A DNA stretch of 64,000 nt from CAZUZS01 sp964624795. GTDB lineage: Bacteria > Calditrichota > Calditrichia > RBG-13-44-9. The DNA lies in the NCBI GenBank assembly GCA_964624795.1, contig CAZUZS010000001.1, positions 1 to 64,000 of the forward strand. Reading direction: 5' to 3'. This document shows, one piece after another, positions 37,271 to 45,895 of this stretch. The position numbers and the translations under genes were made by a program. Numbering within the stretch: the first letter of the stretch is position 1; each line of letters starts with the position of its first letter. The notes beneath the pieces are model-generated. The model did no database searches. It saw nothing but the letters and a program-made list of their open reading frames with translations, and was not told where the DNA came from.

Positions 37271-37309
37271 TTAATGACGGGAAATATCGGAAGAAGATCG
37301 GAGAATTAA

Positions 37310-39706
37310 ATGTTCAGGAACTATTTTAAGATTGCTTTTCGCAATATTTATAACAGCAAGATTTACTCATTCATCAATATAGCCGGGCTTGCCATCGGTT
37401 TGGCGTGTTTCATTCTCATCACCATTTTTATCAAGAATGAACTGAGCTACGATAATTTTCATAAAAAGGCGGATCGTATTTACCGCCCGGTTGAAATCCA
37501 GTTCCCGCCCGGAGTGGGAGTGCAGCATGTGGCCGTTACGATGGGACCGCTGGCGCCGGCACTGAAAAACGATTTCCCGGAAATCCTTGACGCCTGCCGC
37601 ATAAAGCCAATAGGGAGTACTTTTTGCAAGTTGGGAGACAAGGGATTTTACGAAAATGAGGCCGGCTACGCTGATCCGGCGACTTTTCGGATTTTCACCA
37701 TTCCCTTTGTGGAGGGCGACTCGGCAACAGCGCTTAATGATCTGAACAGCATTGTTATAAGCCAGGAAATTGCCAAAAAATATTTCGGCAATGAAGATCC
37801 GCTGGGGAAAACCCTGAACCTCAATAACTATTTTGGATCAGAAGATTATAGAGTAACCGGCGTTTTTAAAGACTACCCGGAAAATTCCCATCTCAATTTC
37901 AATATGCTGGCATCTTACATAACCATTGAGAAGAAGATGGATTGGTTGCAAGGCTGGTTCACCAACACGCTGGCAACGTATGTTCTGCTGGCGGATAACG
38001 CTTCGGTTCCGGAGCTTGAAACGAAGTTTCCGCAATTTTTGAAAAAATACCGCGGCGACGATCCCAACGACAAAATGCAGATGTATCTACAGCCGCTGAA
38101 AGATATTCACCTGCGCTCCGGCCATATTGTCTACCAGACCTTTAATCATAATATGGGGAGCATTAGTAGTGTTTACACCTTCTCTATTATTGCTATCTTT
38201 ATTCTGCTTATTGCATGCATTAATTTTATGAACCTGGCTACCGCGCGGTCGGCGAAACGGGCCAAAGAGGTCGGCATCCGGAAAGTGCTTGGTTCGGCGC
38301 GCCGGGAATTGGTCTACCAGTTCCTGGGCGAATCCCTGATCATCTCCTTTATCGCTTTCTTTATTGCGCTGCTTCTAGCAGAGCTGGCTTTTTCCTATTT
38401 CCAGACCCTTTTTCCAGACCGGATAATTCTCAGCTACACAAAAAACTGGTCATTCCTGCTGCAGCTAATCGGCCTTACGCTTCTGGTCGGAATTGTTGCC
38501 GGAAGTTACCCGGCTTTTTTCCTGTCTCGCTTCAGACCCGCAGAAACCCTGAAAGGCACCTTTACCACAACCAGCAGAGGTGCTTTTCTGAGAAAAGCAC
38601 TGGTGGTATTCCAGTTTGCGATTGCCATAACGCTCATCGCAAGCACCGGAATCGTGAGTGACCAGATGAATTACATCCGAAATGCCAATTTGGGATTCAA
38701 CAAAGATCAGGTTGTGTACATGCCGCTTCGCGATCAGGAAACAAAAGATAAATTCGAGATTCTGAAAAATGAGCTTCTCAGAAATCCCAACATTCTTGAT
38801 GTTTCCGCAACTGCAGGACTGGCCGGCGCCAGCGGTTCACAGGGCACAATGCACGCCATCGACGCTGACGGGGAAGTAAAAATGATGATGCGCTTCAGTT
38901 ATGTCGATTTCGATTATCTGAAGACGATGGGAATGGAATTGGCGCAGGGCCGGGATTTTTCGCCGTCCATTGCATCGGACACTGTAACCTCGGTCATCAT
39001 CAATCAAGCGGCGGTCAAAGAATTCGGGTGGCAAGATCCGATTGGGAAGCAGTTTAAGGCGGGGGATGAACAGGAAAATTATTCCGTGATTGGAGTCGTA
39101 AAGGATTTCCATTTTTATTCATTTCGCCAGAAGATAGAACCGTTGATAATGTGGGTAAATCCGCGCCGCGCCAAATACCTGGTGGCCAAAATTCGTCCCA
39201 CGGATGTCCAATCGACACTTGCTTACATGGAAAAAGTCTGGGATTCTCATCTGCAAAGCCATCCGTTTGAATCGTCTTTCCTGGATGCGTATTTTGAGAA
39301 TATTTACCGCACCGATCAAAACACCGGCCGGCTGTTTTCCTCTTTCTCATTCCTTGCGATATTCATAGGGTGCCTGGGGTTGTTTGGCCTCGCCTCTTTC
39401 ACGGTGGAGCAGAAAACCAAGGAAATTGGCATCCGCAAGGTGTTGGGCGCGGGGATTGGCAGCATCGTTCTGCTGCTTACCAAAGAATTTACCAAATGGG
39501 TTGCTTTTGCAACTATCATCGGATTTCCGGTTGCTTATTTTGCCAGCCACAACTGGTTGGACAACTTTGTTTACAAAACCAATATCCATGTTATGACTTT
39601 CGTGTTGGCCGGACTATTGGTAGTGGCGATTGCATTATTGACGGTCAGTTTCCAGGCGGTGAAGGCATCCTTGACGAATCCGGTGAATGCAATGCGGTAT
39701 GAGTAA
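37310..39706 (+). CDS. MacB/FtsX-type ABC permease 12
   Basis: 798 residues starting MFRNYFKIAFRNIYNSKIY, with CGGAG upstream. The first FtsX block is KRAKEVGIRKVLGSARREL and the second is EQKTKEIGIRKVLGAGIGS; it ends NPVNAMRYE, the only member with AMRYE. The C-terminal membrane region (IIGFPVAYFASHNWLDNFVY) differs from the IAWPVAW type. The loop before LQPL is intermediate (KKYRGDDPNDKMQMYLQPL). Being paired with its own ATPase, it may form a separate transporter; the closing gene of the array. Confidence 0.94.
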   Translation: MFRNYFKIAFRNIYNSKIYSFINIAGLAIGLACFILITIFIKNELSYDNFHKKADRIYRPVEIQFPPGVGVQHVAVTMGPLAPALKNDFPEILDACRIKPIGSTFCKLGDKGFYENEAGYADPATFRIFTIPFVEGDSATALNDLNSIVISQEIAKKYFGNEDPLGKTLNLNNYFGSEDYRVTGVFKDYPENSHLNFNMLASYITIEKKMDWLQGWFTNTLATYVLLADNASVPELETKFPQFLKKYRGDDPNDKMQMYLQPLKDIHLRSGHIVYQTFNHNMGSISSVYTFSIIAIFILLIACINFMNLATARSAKRAKEVGIRKVLGSARRELVYQFLGESLIISFIAFFIALLLAELAFSYFQTLFPDRIILSYTKNWSFLLQLIGLTLLVGIVAGSYPAFFLSRFRPAETLKGTFTTTSRGAFLRKALVVFQFAIAITLIASTGIVSDQMNYIRNANLGFNKDQVVYMPLRDQETKDKFEILKNELLRNPNILDVSATAGLAGASGSQGTMHAIDADGEVKMMMRFSYVDFDYLKTMGMELAQGRDFSPSIASDTVTSVIINQAAVKEFGWQDPIGKQFKAGDEQENYSVIGVVKDFHFYSFRQKIEPLIMWVNPRRAKYLVAKIRPTDVQSTLAYMEKVWDSHLQSHPFESSFLDAYFENIYRTDQNTGRLFSSFSFLAIFIGCLGLFGLASFTVEQKTKEIGIRKVLGAGIGSIVLLLTKEFTKWVAFATIIGFPVAYFASHNWLDNFVYKTNIHVMTFVLAGLLVVAIALLTVSFQAVKASLTNPVNAMRYE

Positions 39707-39889
39707 GCAGGGAGCAGAGGGCATAGTGCCCACAGAGTATATAACGATTTTCCCCTTCTGAAGGGGGATTGAGGAGATGTAAACCATGCTCGACCAGCCC
39801 TTTGACGAGTATCAAAGCAACCAGGCCGCTTGAGAAGTCAAAAATAAAGTGACCATGAAAAATTTCAATAACTAAAGGGGGTACAAAGA
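39707..39889. repeat. Word repeat and hairpin after permease 12
   Basis: GCAGGGAGCAGAGGGCATAG begins straight after the stop codon. The short hairpin CCCCTTCTGAAGGGG is at 39752-39766. No gene. Confidence 0.55.
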
Positions 39890-40156
39890 ATGGCAAATAT
39901 TTCAATCCAACTGCCCGCAATCGAAGCGGAGCACTCCATTGAGATTGAAATCAAGATCAATGGAAATACCCAGAAATACCATTACCGGGTGGAAATTGTG
40001 CCCTGGCAGGAATGCCCTAATCCGGATGATAAAATACAATGCCTGCGCACTGCCATTTCCAAACAAGAGCCACAGTGGAAACTGGTGCAAATTGGCAACG
40101 CCACCGAGCAGAGCGTGCCGCTAATGTTCCGGGAAGTTATGAATCCGGGCAATTAA
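39890..40156 (+). CDS. Small hypothetical protein (88 aa)
   Basis: 88 residues, family not recognised. The N-terminal half alternates hydrophobic and polar residues as beta strands (HSIEIEIKINGNTQKYHYRV). The C-terminal half contains two Cys (Cys43 in WQECPNPDD and Cys52) and ends at a REP-like palindrome that starts at the base after the stop. A ribosome-binding site (AAGGGGG) is present. Composition suggests a soluble cytoplasmic protein. Not similar in sequence to the other REP-adjacent small gene at 30634. Confidence 0.65.
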   Translation: MANISIQLPAIEAEHSIEIEIKINGNTQKYHYRVEIVPWQECPNPDDKIQCLRTAISKQEPQWKLVQIGNATEQSVPLMFREVMNPGN

Positions 40157-40214
40157 CACCGGGATTAATCCCGGTGTTAATAAGAATGTGCCACGGCCCA
40201 ATCCGTTTCAACGG
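40157..40214. repeat. REP-like double hairpin, copy 2
   Basis: CACCGGGATTAATCCCGGTG (40157-40176) is a perfect palindrome differing from copy 1 only by a compensated base pair (C-G to A-T). It is followed about 27 bp later by CCGTTTCAACGG (40203-40214). Compensatory change and conserved spacing show that structure is maintained. Confidence 0.75.
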
Positions 40215-40285
40215 CTTACAAAAGAATCTTTCGCTGTGGTATTGGGCCGCCTCTGCAATGCACAGAAGGCAGTAAATATATATAA

Positions 40286-40942
40286 ATGAAGCCACTTTTC
40301 AATACTATCATATTTGACTTTGATTACACCCTGGCCGATTCTTCGGCAGGTGTCGTTACCTGCGTCAACTTTGCGCTGCATGAGATGGATTTACCAACAG
40401 TCCCCCCCGAAAAAATCTATCCCACAATCGGCCTTTCCCTGCCGGAAACCTTGCGGCAACTGACCGGGATACAAACAACCGAAAAGAACATTGAATTTTC
40501 CCGCCTGTTTATTCAGAAGGCGGAAAAAGTAATGGTTGATTCCACTAAAATATTTGAAACAGTTCCCGATACGATTCGGCGTCTCAAAGAGCAGGGAATT
40601 TCTTTAGCAATAGTCTCCACCAAATTCCGCTACCGGATCGAGGCGATTCTGCGCCGCGAGAAATTGCTGAAATACTTCGATGTTATCGTGGGTGGAGAAG
40701 ATGTGGACAGGCACAAGCCAGACCCGGAGGGGCTGCTGCTGGCGTTGGAAAAGCTACGATTTTCGCCTGCTGAATCTGTGTATGTGGGCGACAGCATTGT
40801 AGATGCCCAAACCGCCAGAAGCGCCGGACTTCCTTTTATCGCGGTTCTTTCCGGCGCAACGCCCCGCGATGCTTTTATCGACCATGATGTTTTTCATTTT
40901 CTGGAAAGTATCCGCGACCTGCCGGAATTTCTGCGACCCTGA
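40286..40942 (+). CDS. HAD-superfamily hydrolase, phosphoglycolate-phosphatase-like
   Basis: 218 residues with the four HAD motifs: I DFDYTLADS (nucleophile Asp11, acid Asp13), II Ser in IVSTK, III Lys in HKPDPEG, IV GDSIVD. A helical cap sits between motifs I and II (about 18-85), giving the subclass with phosphoglycolate phosphatase and pyrophosphatase PpaX. It dephosphorylates a small metabolite; the substrate cannot be told from sequence. The start ATG 40286 has only a weak ribosome-binding site. It stands alone, 150 bp before a methyltransferase. Confidence 0.9.
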   Translation: MKPLFNTIIFDFDYTLADSSAGVVTCVNFALHEMDLPTVPPEKIYPTIGLSLPETLRQLTGIQTTEKNIEFSRLFIQKAEKVMVDSTKIFETVPDTIRRLKEQGISLAIVSTKFRYRIEAILRREKLLKYFDVIVGGEDVDRHKPDPEGLLLALEKLRFSPAESVYVGDSIVDAQTARSAGLPFIAVLSGATPRDAFIDHDVFHFLESIRDLPEFLRP

Positions 40943-41093
40943 TCGCAGCCGAACAAATCTACGCCCTAATGGTATTTGCCGGTTTGACAGTTGCAAAGCG
41001 GCATTGCATTTCGTAAAATGATGCCAAATTAGCCGGGATTATTTTCGCCGGCAATCTGTTTCACAGAATCGCCTTATTATTTCCATAACCTCC

Positions 41094-41834
41094 ATGAAGA
41101 ATGAAAGGAAAACAGTGTACTCCCAATCGGCAGAATACTACGACCGCATTTACCTGCAATTTAAAGATTACCAACTGGAGGCGGAACAGATTGACCGTCT
41201 CATCAAGAAATTCCATCCCACAGCCAAAACCATCCTGGACGCAGCCTGCGGAACCGGCAGCCACGCCGCCGCGCTCGCTCAAAATTACAATTATGCAGTC
41301 GATGGTTTCGATATTGAAGAGAAGTTTGTCGAGTTAGCCGGCAAGAAACATTCACTGGGAAATTTCTGCAGGGCCGACATGTCCGATTTTGAGCTCGGCA
41401 GAAGATACGATGTCATCACCTGCCTTTTCAGCTCCATCGGCTATATGAAAACAACCGACCGGGTGATGACCGCTCTTCAACGGTTCAAAGCACACCTGAA
41501 TCCTGGCGGAATTGCGATCGTTGAATCGTGGTTCACGCCCGAGAAGATTAGGCCAATCCACTTCGATATGCAAACCATCGACGAAGAGGATCTCAAACTG
41601 TGCCGTCTCTCCCATACCGAATCCGACGACAAACTCACCCGAATCCGGTTCGAATATCTCCTAAACGATGGCAGTGGAATCCGGCACTTTTCCGAAATCC
41701 ACGAAGTGGGAGTTTTCACTGTGGAAGAAATGAAGAACTGTTTCGCCCAAAGCAGATTCGCTGTCACTTACGATCCGGATGGCTTAACCGGCCGGGGGAT
41801 CTACATCGGCAAATTAAATGCGAAATCCATTTAG
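41094..41834 (+). CDS. Class I SAM-dependent methyltransferase
   Basis: 246 residues. SAM-binding motif I is ILDAACGTGSH (47-57); acidic post-I is GFDIEEKF. Motif YDVITCLFSSIGYM follows, then HLNPGG. The general pattern resembles the family that includes N,N-dimethyltransferases acting on amino sugars, but no sugar-biosynthesis genes are near, so the substrate is open. It has the same fold as, but is distinct from, the next methyltransferase at 42048. AGGTTATGG-like sequence lies upstream of the ATG; no strong ribosome-binding site. Confidence 0.88.
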   Translation: MKNERKTVYSQSAEYYDRIYLQFKDYQLEAEQIDRLIKKFHPTAKTILDAACGTGSHAAALAQNYNYAVDGFDIEEKFVELAGKKHSLGNFCRADMSDFELGRRYDVITCLFSSIGYMKTTDRVMTALQRFKAHLNPGGIAIVESWFTPEKIRPIHFDMQTIDEEDLKLCRLSHTESDDKLTRIRFEYLLNDGSGIRHFSEIHEVGVFTVEEMKNCFAQSRFAVTYDPDGLTGRGIYIGKLNAKSI

Positions 41835-41875
41835 ACAGGATTTACATGATGATCCGGGTGGAGTAACAACCTGCA
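41835..41875. repeat. ACAGGATTTACATGAT word and dispersed 19-bp core
   Basis: Just after the methyltransferase stop comes ACAGGATTTACATGATGATC, then GGTGGAGTAACAACCTGCA (41857-41875). The latter recurs at 59790-59808 with 17 of 19 matches. Function unknown. A 12-codon open frame at 41949-41987 is too short to call a gene. Confidence 0.45.
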
Positions 41876-42047
41876 ACCGGCGAAAGAAAGTGAATTATTA
41901 ATTCTTTCGAGCTATTTTGAGAAATGATTTGAAAAGGAGTGAGTACGGATGACAGATAAGAAGACCATAGGAAACTCAAACGATTAAGCTACTGATAAAA
42001 TCCATGTGCTTCAAAGTAAATCCGCGGTTAAAAATATGGAATTCAAT

Positions 42048-42797
42048 ATGAAAGAGAAGAAACCCTGGCACGAACAGGATGATTTTTGGGAAACTTTCGA
42101 ACCGTTTCTGTTCAGCCGCCAGCGAATAGCGGAAGCAAGCCGGGAAGTGGAAGAAATTATCAATCTGCTGGAAATCCGGCAGGACTCAAAAATCTTGGAT
42201 CTCGGTTGCGGTGTGGGCCGGCACAGCTTGGAACTCGCCCGGCGAGGCTTTCAGGTAACCGGAGTTGACCGCACAAAATTCTATCTGGCGAAAGCCAGCA
42301 AGCAGGCGAAAACCAAAGGATTGGAGATTGAATTTGTGAATGAAGATATGCGGTCGTTCCGGCGATCCACTGAATTCGATGTGGCGATTAACTTTTTCAC
42401 CACTTTCGGATATTTTGACGATCCCGGGGATGATGACCGGGTGATTGAGAATGTCTTGGCCTCACTCAAACCGGGCGGCAAATTTTTATTGGAAATGCTG
42501 GGAAAAGAGATACTGGGAAGGATTTTCCGGGAGAAAGACTGGACTGAGATAGATGACACGGTGGTATTGGAGGAACGAAAAATTGGCAAAAGCTGGGAGA
42601 AAATCGAAAACCGCTGGGTCGTCTGCAAGGACGGCCTGCGCAGCGAGCACCGCTTTACGCTGCGGCTCTTTTCTGCTGCCGAAATTTCATCCCTTTTAAA
42701 AGCACACGGATTTTCGAAGGTCAATATTTATGGGAGCATTCAGGGTGATGGTTACGATGAGAAAGCGCAGAGGCTGGTGGTTGTGGCGCAGAAATGA
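42048..42797 (+). CDS. Class I SAM-dependent methyltransferase
   Basis: 249 residues from ATG 42048 (MKEKKPWHEQDDFWETFEPF), chosen because the family begins this way; in-frame GTG 42006 and ATG 42036 are alternatives. Motif I is ILDLGCGVGRHS (49-60), then VTGVDRTKFYL, DMRSF and SLKPGGKFLLEML. Product methylated unknown. The 213-bp gap upstream holds a word repeat but no gene. It converges with the TPR gene on the other strand. Confidence 0.88.
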   Translation: MKEKKPWHEQDDFWETFEPFLFSRQRIAEASREVEEIINLLEIRQDSKILDLGCGVGRHSLELARRGFQVTGVDRTKFYLAKASKQAKTKGLEIEFVNEDMRSFRRSTEFDVAINFFTTFGYFDDPGDDDRVIENVLASLKPGGKFLLEMLGKEILGRIFREKDWTEIDDTVVLEERKIGKSWEKIENRWVVCKDGLRSEHRFTLRLFSAAEISSLLKAHGFSKVNIYGSIQGDGYDEKAQRLVVVAQK

Positions 42798-42832
42798 GGA
42801 GTATGACAATGGAGATCCGCGCGGGTGGAATT

Positions 42833-43441
42833 CTAATTCCTCAGGCTTAACTCGGCAATCCGCTGTTTTACATATTCAATGTGTTCCCGGTAGCGCTTCG
42901 GGGCGATTTCCACAAATTTTCTGTAGGCGGCAACCGCCTCCGGAAAACGATCGAGAAGTTCACAGGACAATCCTTTATTATAATAGACCTCAAAAAAATC
43001 CGGCAGCAATTCGATGACCTTATCATAGTCCGGAATTGCTTTTCTGTTTTGTCCTGAGTTCGAATAAGCTATCCCGCGCTCGTTGTAGGCGTAAGCAAAA
43101 GAGGTATCCAGTTTCAGTGCCTCCGTTAACTCGACTATTTTCCCGTCGAAATCCATTCGGTTCCCAAGATCGATCGCCTTAAAATAATGGCGCACTGCTT
43201 CCATGTTGAGTTTCTGCGCCTTCAGTTCAGCTAAAACCTTCAAATTGAGACTGGCTGGTGAGTAGTACGGATTCGCTTCCAGCGTTTTTTCAAATTCATC
43301 GGCGGCGGATATAAAATTTCCTTCCGTTGCGGCGATGATGGCATTATTGTAGTGCAATTTTACGGGATTTTGCCCGTGGATCAACGCAATTCCGCACAAC
43401 AGATTTAAAAGCACCATTAAGTACCACCTTTTACTTGTCAT
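42833..43441 (-). CDS. Secreted TPR-repeat protein
   Basis: 202 residues with a signal peptide (about 1-23, MVLLNLLCGIALIHGQ). Tetratricopeptide-like helix pairs follow: HYNNAIIAATEGNFISAADE, the canonical AYAYNERGIAYSNSGQNRKA and FEVYYNKGLSCELLDRFPEA. Probably periplasmic scaffold protein; partners not evident. It is convergent with the methyltransferase and preceded by a long empty region. Confidence 0.85.
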   Translation of the reverse strand: MTSKRWYLMVLLNLLCGIALIHGQNPVKLHYNNAIIAATEGNFISAADEFEKTLEANPYYSPASLNLKVLAELKAQKLNMEAVRHYFKAIDLGNRMDFDGKIVELTEALKLDTSFAYAYNERGIAYSNSGQNRKAIPDYDKVIELLPDFFEVYYNKGLSCELLDRFPEAVAAYRKFVEIAPKRYREHIEYVKQRIAELSLRN

Positions 43442-44111
43442 GAGGGCTCCTCTTTAAGATTTCATCGGAAAACACAGATTACTTCAATGGCAGGGGTCAC
43501 TGCGATTTAAGCGAATTCGAAATGCGGTGATTCCCATCGGAATATTATCGGAGCATTTTGAAATAGGATAAGAAAAAAGAAGGATTAGATTACCGAATCT
43601 TCAAAAGCCACTTTGCCGCAGCCCGAACAGGCCAATTCTTACTCGTAATCATAATCGTAATCGGTTTTCTGAAATCATGCTGATCACAAATAAGATCTTA
43701 ACTCCGGAGAGATTCGCTTCATTACCAGCACTTTCTGTAGATTCCATTTTTCCCATCATCGAAATCCTGCAAAAAAACGGCCCCTTTGCCTTTTTGTCTG
43801 CTCCCAGAATGCTATTCACAAACCAGTCCGCCTGGCAGCGCCAAGTTGTTTAAGAATCATCTCGTATTTTTCTAAAATTTTTGTAAATTCATTCTTTTCA
43901 CTGAGGGCGAGGTTTGTGGCTTTGACAAAAATAAAGAAATACCACGAACGACATTATTTTGGACTATTTGTGGTTTTCACCCAAAGCCTCCGATAAGCAA
44001 AATGACCAAAGCTCAAATATATCCGCCGGAATAATTTTGTGATCCGTATTGCACAAGTCGTCTTGCGGAGAAAATTTTTGCATACTGCCGGCTAAACATA
44101 GACGAAATTCT
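43442..44111. other. Long gene-free stretch
   Basis: 670 bp between divergently oriented genes. I see no reading frame with a plausible start and no RNA-like or repeat structure that I can name. AT-rich stretches near 43860-43980 could hold promoters for either neighbour. Confidence 0.5.
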
Positions 44112-45047
44112 ATGAAATTTGTAAATCGTTTTTTCGCACTATTTTTCCTGATCATCCCGCTAACCTGGGCCGGTTCGTTCATTGCCGGGAAATATGTCGT
44201 TCAGGAAGTCGATCCTATAAGCAGTGTATTTTTTCGATTTTTCCTGTCGGCGCTGGTTATGTTTCCCGGCTTGCTCCTTTGGCACCGCCGGGCGCACCCC
44301 GAATTCCGGGACACCAGGTTTCTACTCCATCTGGGAATGGCGGTGCTGACTGCCGGTGTTGGTTACCATATTTTCTTTTTCTGGGCACTGGAATACACCT
44401 CTCCAACCAATACATCGTTGATCATAGCACTGAATCCATTTTTCACCGCCTTTGGCGAAGTCATCATTTTCAAAAAAGCGAGGCCCTCACGCTTTTACCT
44501 GGGATTTCTGCTGGCTTTCGCGGGAGCCATCTGGGTGAACATTTCGCGCAGCGGGCACATTGATTTTTCTTCGCTGGGCATCGGCGAACTATTTTGCCTG
44601 ATTGCCTCACTTCTCTGGTCGGTTTACACCATTTTAGCCAAACTCACCAAAGAGCCGGAATGGGATTCGCTGTGGATCAACGCCTACAATTATCTGTTCA
44701 CCGCATTGCTGATGGTTCCTTTCATCGGTTCCTCACTGCTGCCCTCATTTCTGAGATCCCTTTCATCCGCTTCATGGATTGGATTGTGGTATATGGCAAT
44801 ATTCCCCACCGCGATTGGCTACACTTTCTTTTACGTGGGTGTCCAAAGAAAAGGCCCGGCCTGGGCAGCGACTTATGCTTACCTGGTGCCTTCAATTACC
44901 GTTGTTCTGGATCATGCATTTTTCGGAGCCGGTCTCACCAGCGCCATGATTACCGGTACGATTCTCGTTGTTGCGGGGTTGTTCATCGGTAACATCAAAG
45001 CGCAGCAACTCCGGCAGGTGAAGAAGATATTGACGCTTGCGAAATAA
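44112..45047 (+). CDS. EamA/DMT-family transporter
   Basis: 311 residues with about ten hydrophobic helices arranged as two EamA repeats. The first is marked by LTWAGSFIAGKYVV and the second by LFCLIASLLWSVYTILAKL. The C-terminus is a basic KAQQLRQVKKI tail. Inner-membrane drug/metabolite transporter; substrate not predictable. ATG 44112 (MKFVNRFFALFFL) is preferred to an in-frame ATG 21 codons earlier because the extra residues are polar and unlike the family. Confidence 0.9.
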   Translation: MKFVNRFFALFFLIIPLTWAGSFIAGKYVVQEVDPISSVFFRFFLSALVMFPGLLLWHRRAHPEFRDTRFLLHLGMAVLTAGVGYHIFFFWALEYTSPTNTSLIIALNPFFTAFGEVIIFKKARPSRFYLGFLLAFAGAIWVNISRSGHIDFSSLGIGELFCLIASLLWSVYTILAKLTKEPEWDSLWINAYNYLFTALLMVPFIGSSLLPSFLRSLSSASWIGLWYMAIFPTAIGYTFFYVGVQRKGPAWAATYAYLVPSITVVLDHAFFGAGLTSAMITGTILVVAGLFIGNIKAQQLRQVKKILTLAK

Positions 45048-45050
45048 AGA

Positions 45051-45276
45051 CGTGAAAAGTGAAACATGAAATGTGCGACTCTCGACTCTCGTGTCTTGTC
45101 GTGAAATAGGTTGACAATTACTAATGACCCATTCGAGCCAATAGCTTTCAACTAAAGGCGCTGTTCTTTCAATCGATCTATTCTTTGCATTATGCACTTT
45201 GTAATTCTGTGCAATGGCTGCCACAACGGACAACTGGCAACGGGCATCCGCAATCCAATATCCGAAATCCGCAATG
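45051..45276. repeat. Cluster of word repeats
   Basis: The gap holds CGTGAAAAGTGAAACATGAA (45051-45070), CGACTCTCGACTCTCG (45076-45091, tandem) and GCATCCGCAATCCAATATCC with further CCGAAATCCGCAAT (to 45275). These are the kind of simple words that flank IVP-type genes in this window, but no such gene is left here. Confidence 0.45.
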
Positions 45277-45333
45277 GGCAGGATTCCCCGATAACGCTTG
45301 AATATCGTTCTATGCTTTCGTATCTTTCAGGCG

Positions 45334-45519
45334 ATGAATACGGTGACGCCACAAGGTGAGACAGTACGGAAAGCTGTAAAATGGATCTCAGAACAATTAA
45401 ACAAACAGGAGAAGAAGACAATTCAACAACTGCTCAATGAGGCGATTTTCCGGTTCGACTTATCGCCAAAAGATGCTGAGTTCCTGAACAATTTCTACCG
45501 CAATCACTTTCACCGCTGA
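45334..45519 (+). CDS. Small conserved protein (61 aa)
   Basis: 61 residues starting MNTVTPQGETVRKAVKWISE. The pattern (PQGE-x-x-RKAVKWISEQ, then FDLSPKDAEFL) resembles short uncharacterised proteins I have seen in Desulfobacterota and relatives; no function is known to me. ATG 45334 is preferred over an upstream in-frame ATG 45298, which adds a non-conserved extension. The ribosome-binding site is weak (CAGG). Predicted soluble and mostly helical. Confidence 0.65.
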   Translation: MNTVTPQGETVRKAVKWISEQLNKQEKKTIQQLLNEAIFRFDLSPKDAEFLNNFYRNHFHR

Positions 45520-45675
45520 TTCCGACCCCGGGTTCAGACTCAAAAGGCAGAGAATAGAGGCAGCCAATGCCTTCCGGATTTATTAAGGTAATTGGTTTGA
45601 GATAAAAGACACTCCGGCACTCTTTTGGATTTTTGTAAAAGAGGGTCAAAAACAAAATAACGAATGGAGAGCCAA

Positions 45676-45795
45676 ATGAAAGAACAAACCGATCAAACCC
45701 CGGAAGAACCGAAAGAAACCAAAGGCCACTGGGTTGTTCTGCTTTTCCTTCTGCTATTCATTGCGGTGGTGGTGGTAGGAATTTTAGCGGACTAA
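45676..45795 (+). CDS. Single-TM miniprotein (39 aa)
   Basis: 39 residues: an acidic, Pro-rich N-terminus (MKEQTDQTPEEPKETKG) followed by one strongly hydrophobic helix (WVVLLFLLLFIAVVVVGIL) and AD at the end. GGAG lies seven bases before the ATG. It is probably a membrane-anchored small protein with its tail in the cytoplasm. Unknown function; convergent with the patatin-type gene. Confidence 0.6.
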   Translation: MKEQTDQTPEEPKETKGHWVVLLFLLLFIAVVVVGILAD

Positions 45796-45895
45796 TTCCT
45801 GCTAACCATTTTTGTTATTGTGGCGCTGCAGCATGCAAGCGTTCATTCCTGTATTTTTGCAGCTCGCTTTAATTCGGACGAACGGGCCGCCAACC

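Noticed and set aside
41949..41987. 12-codon frame after a good ribosome-binding site between two methyltransferases
   Set aside because: Too short to support, no recognisable sequence; may be a leader or the remains of a gene.
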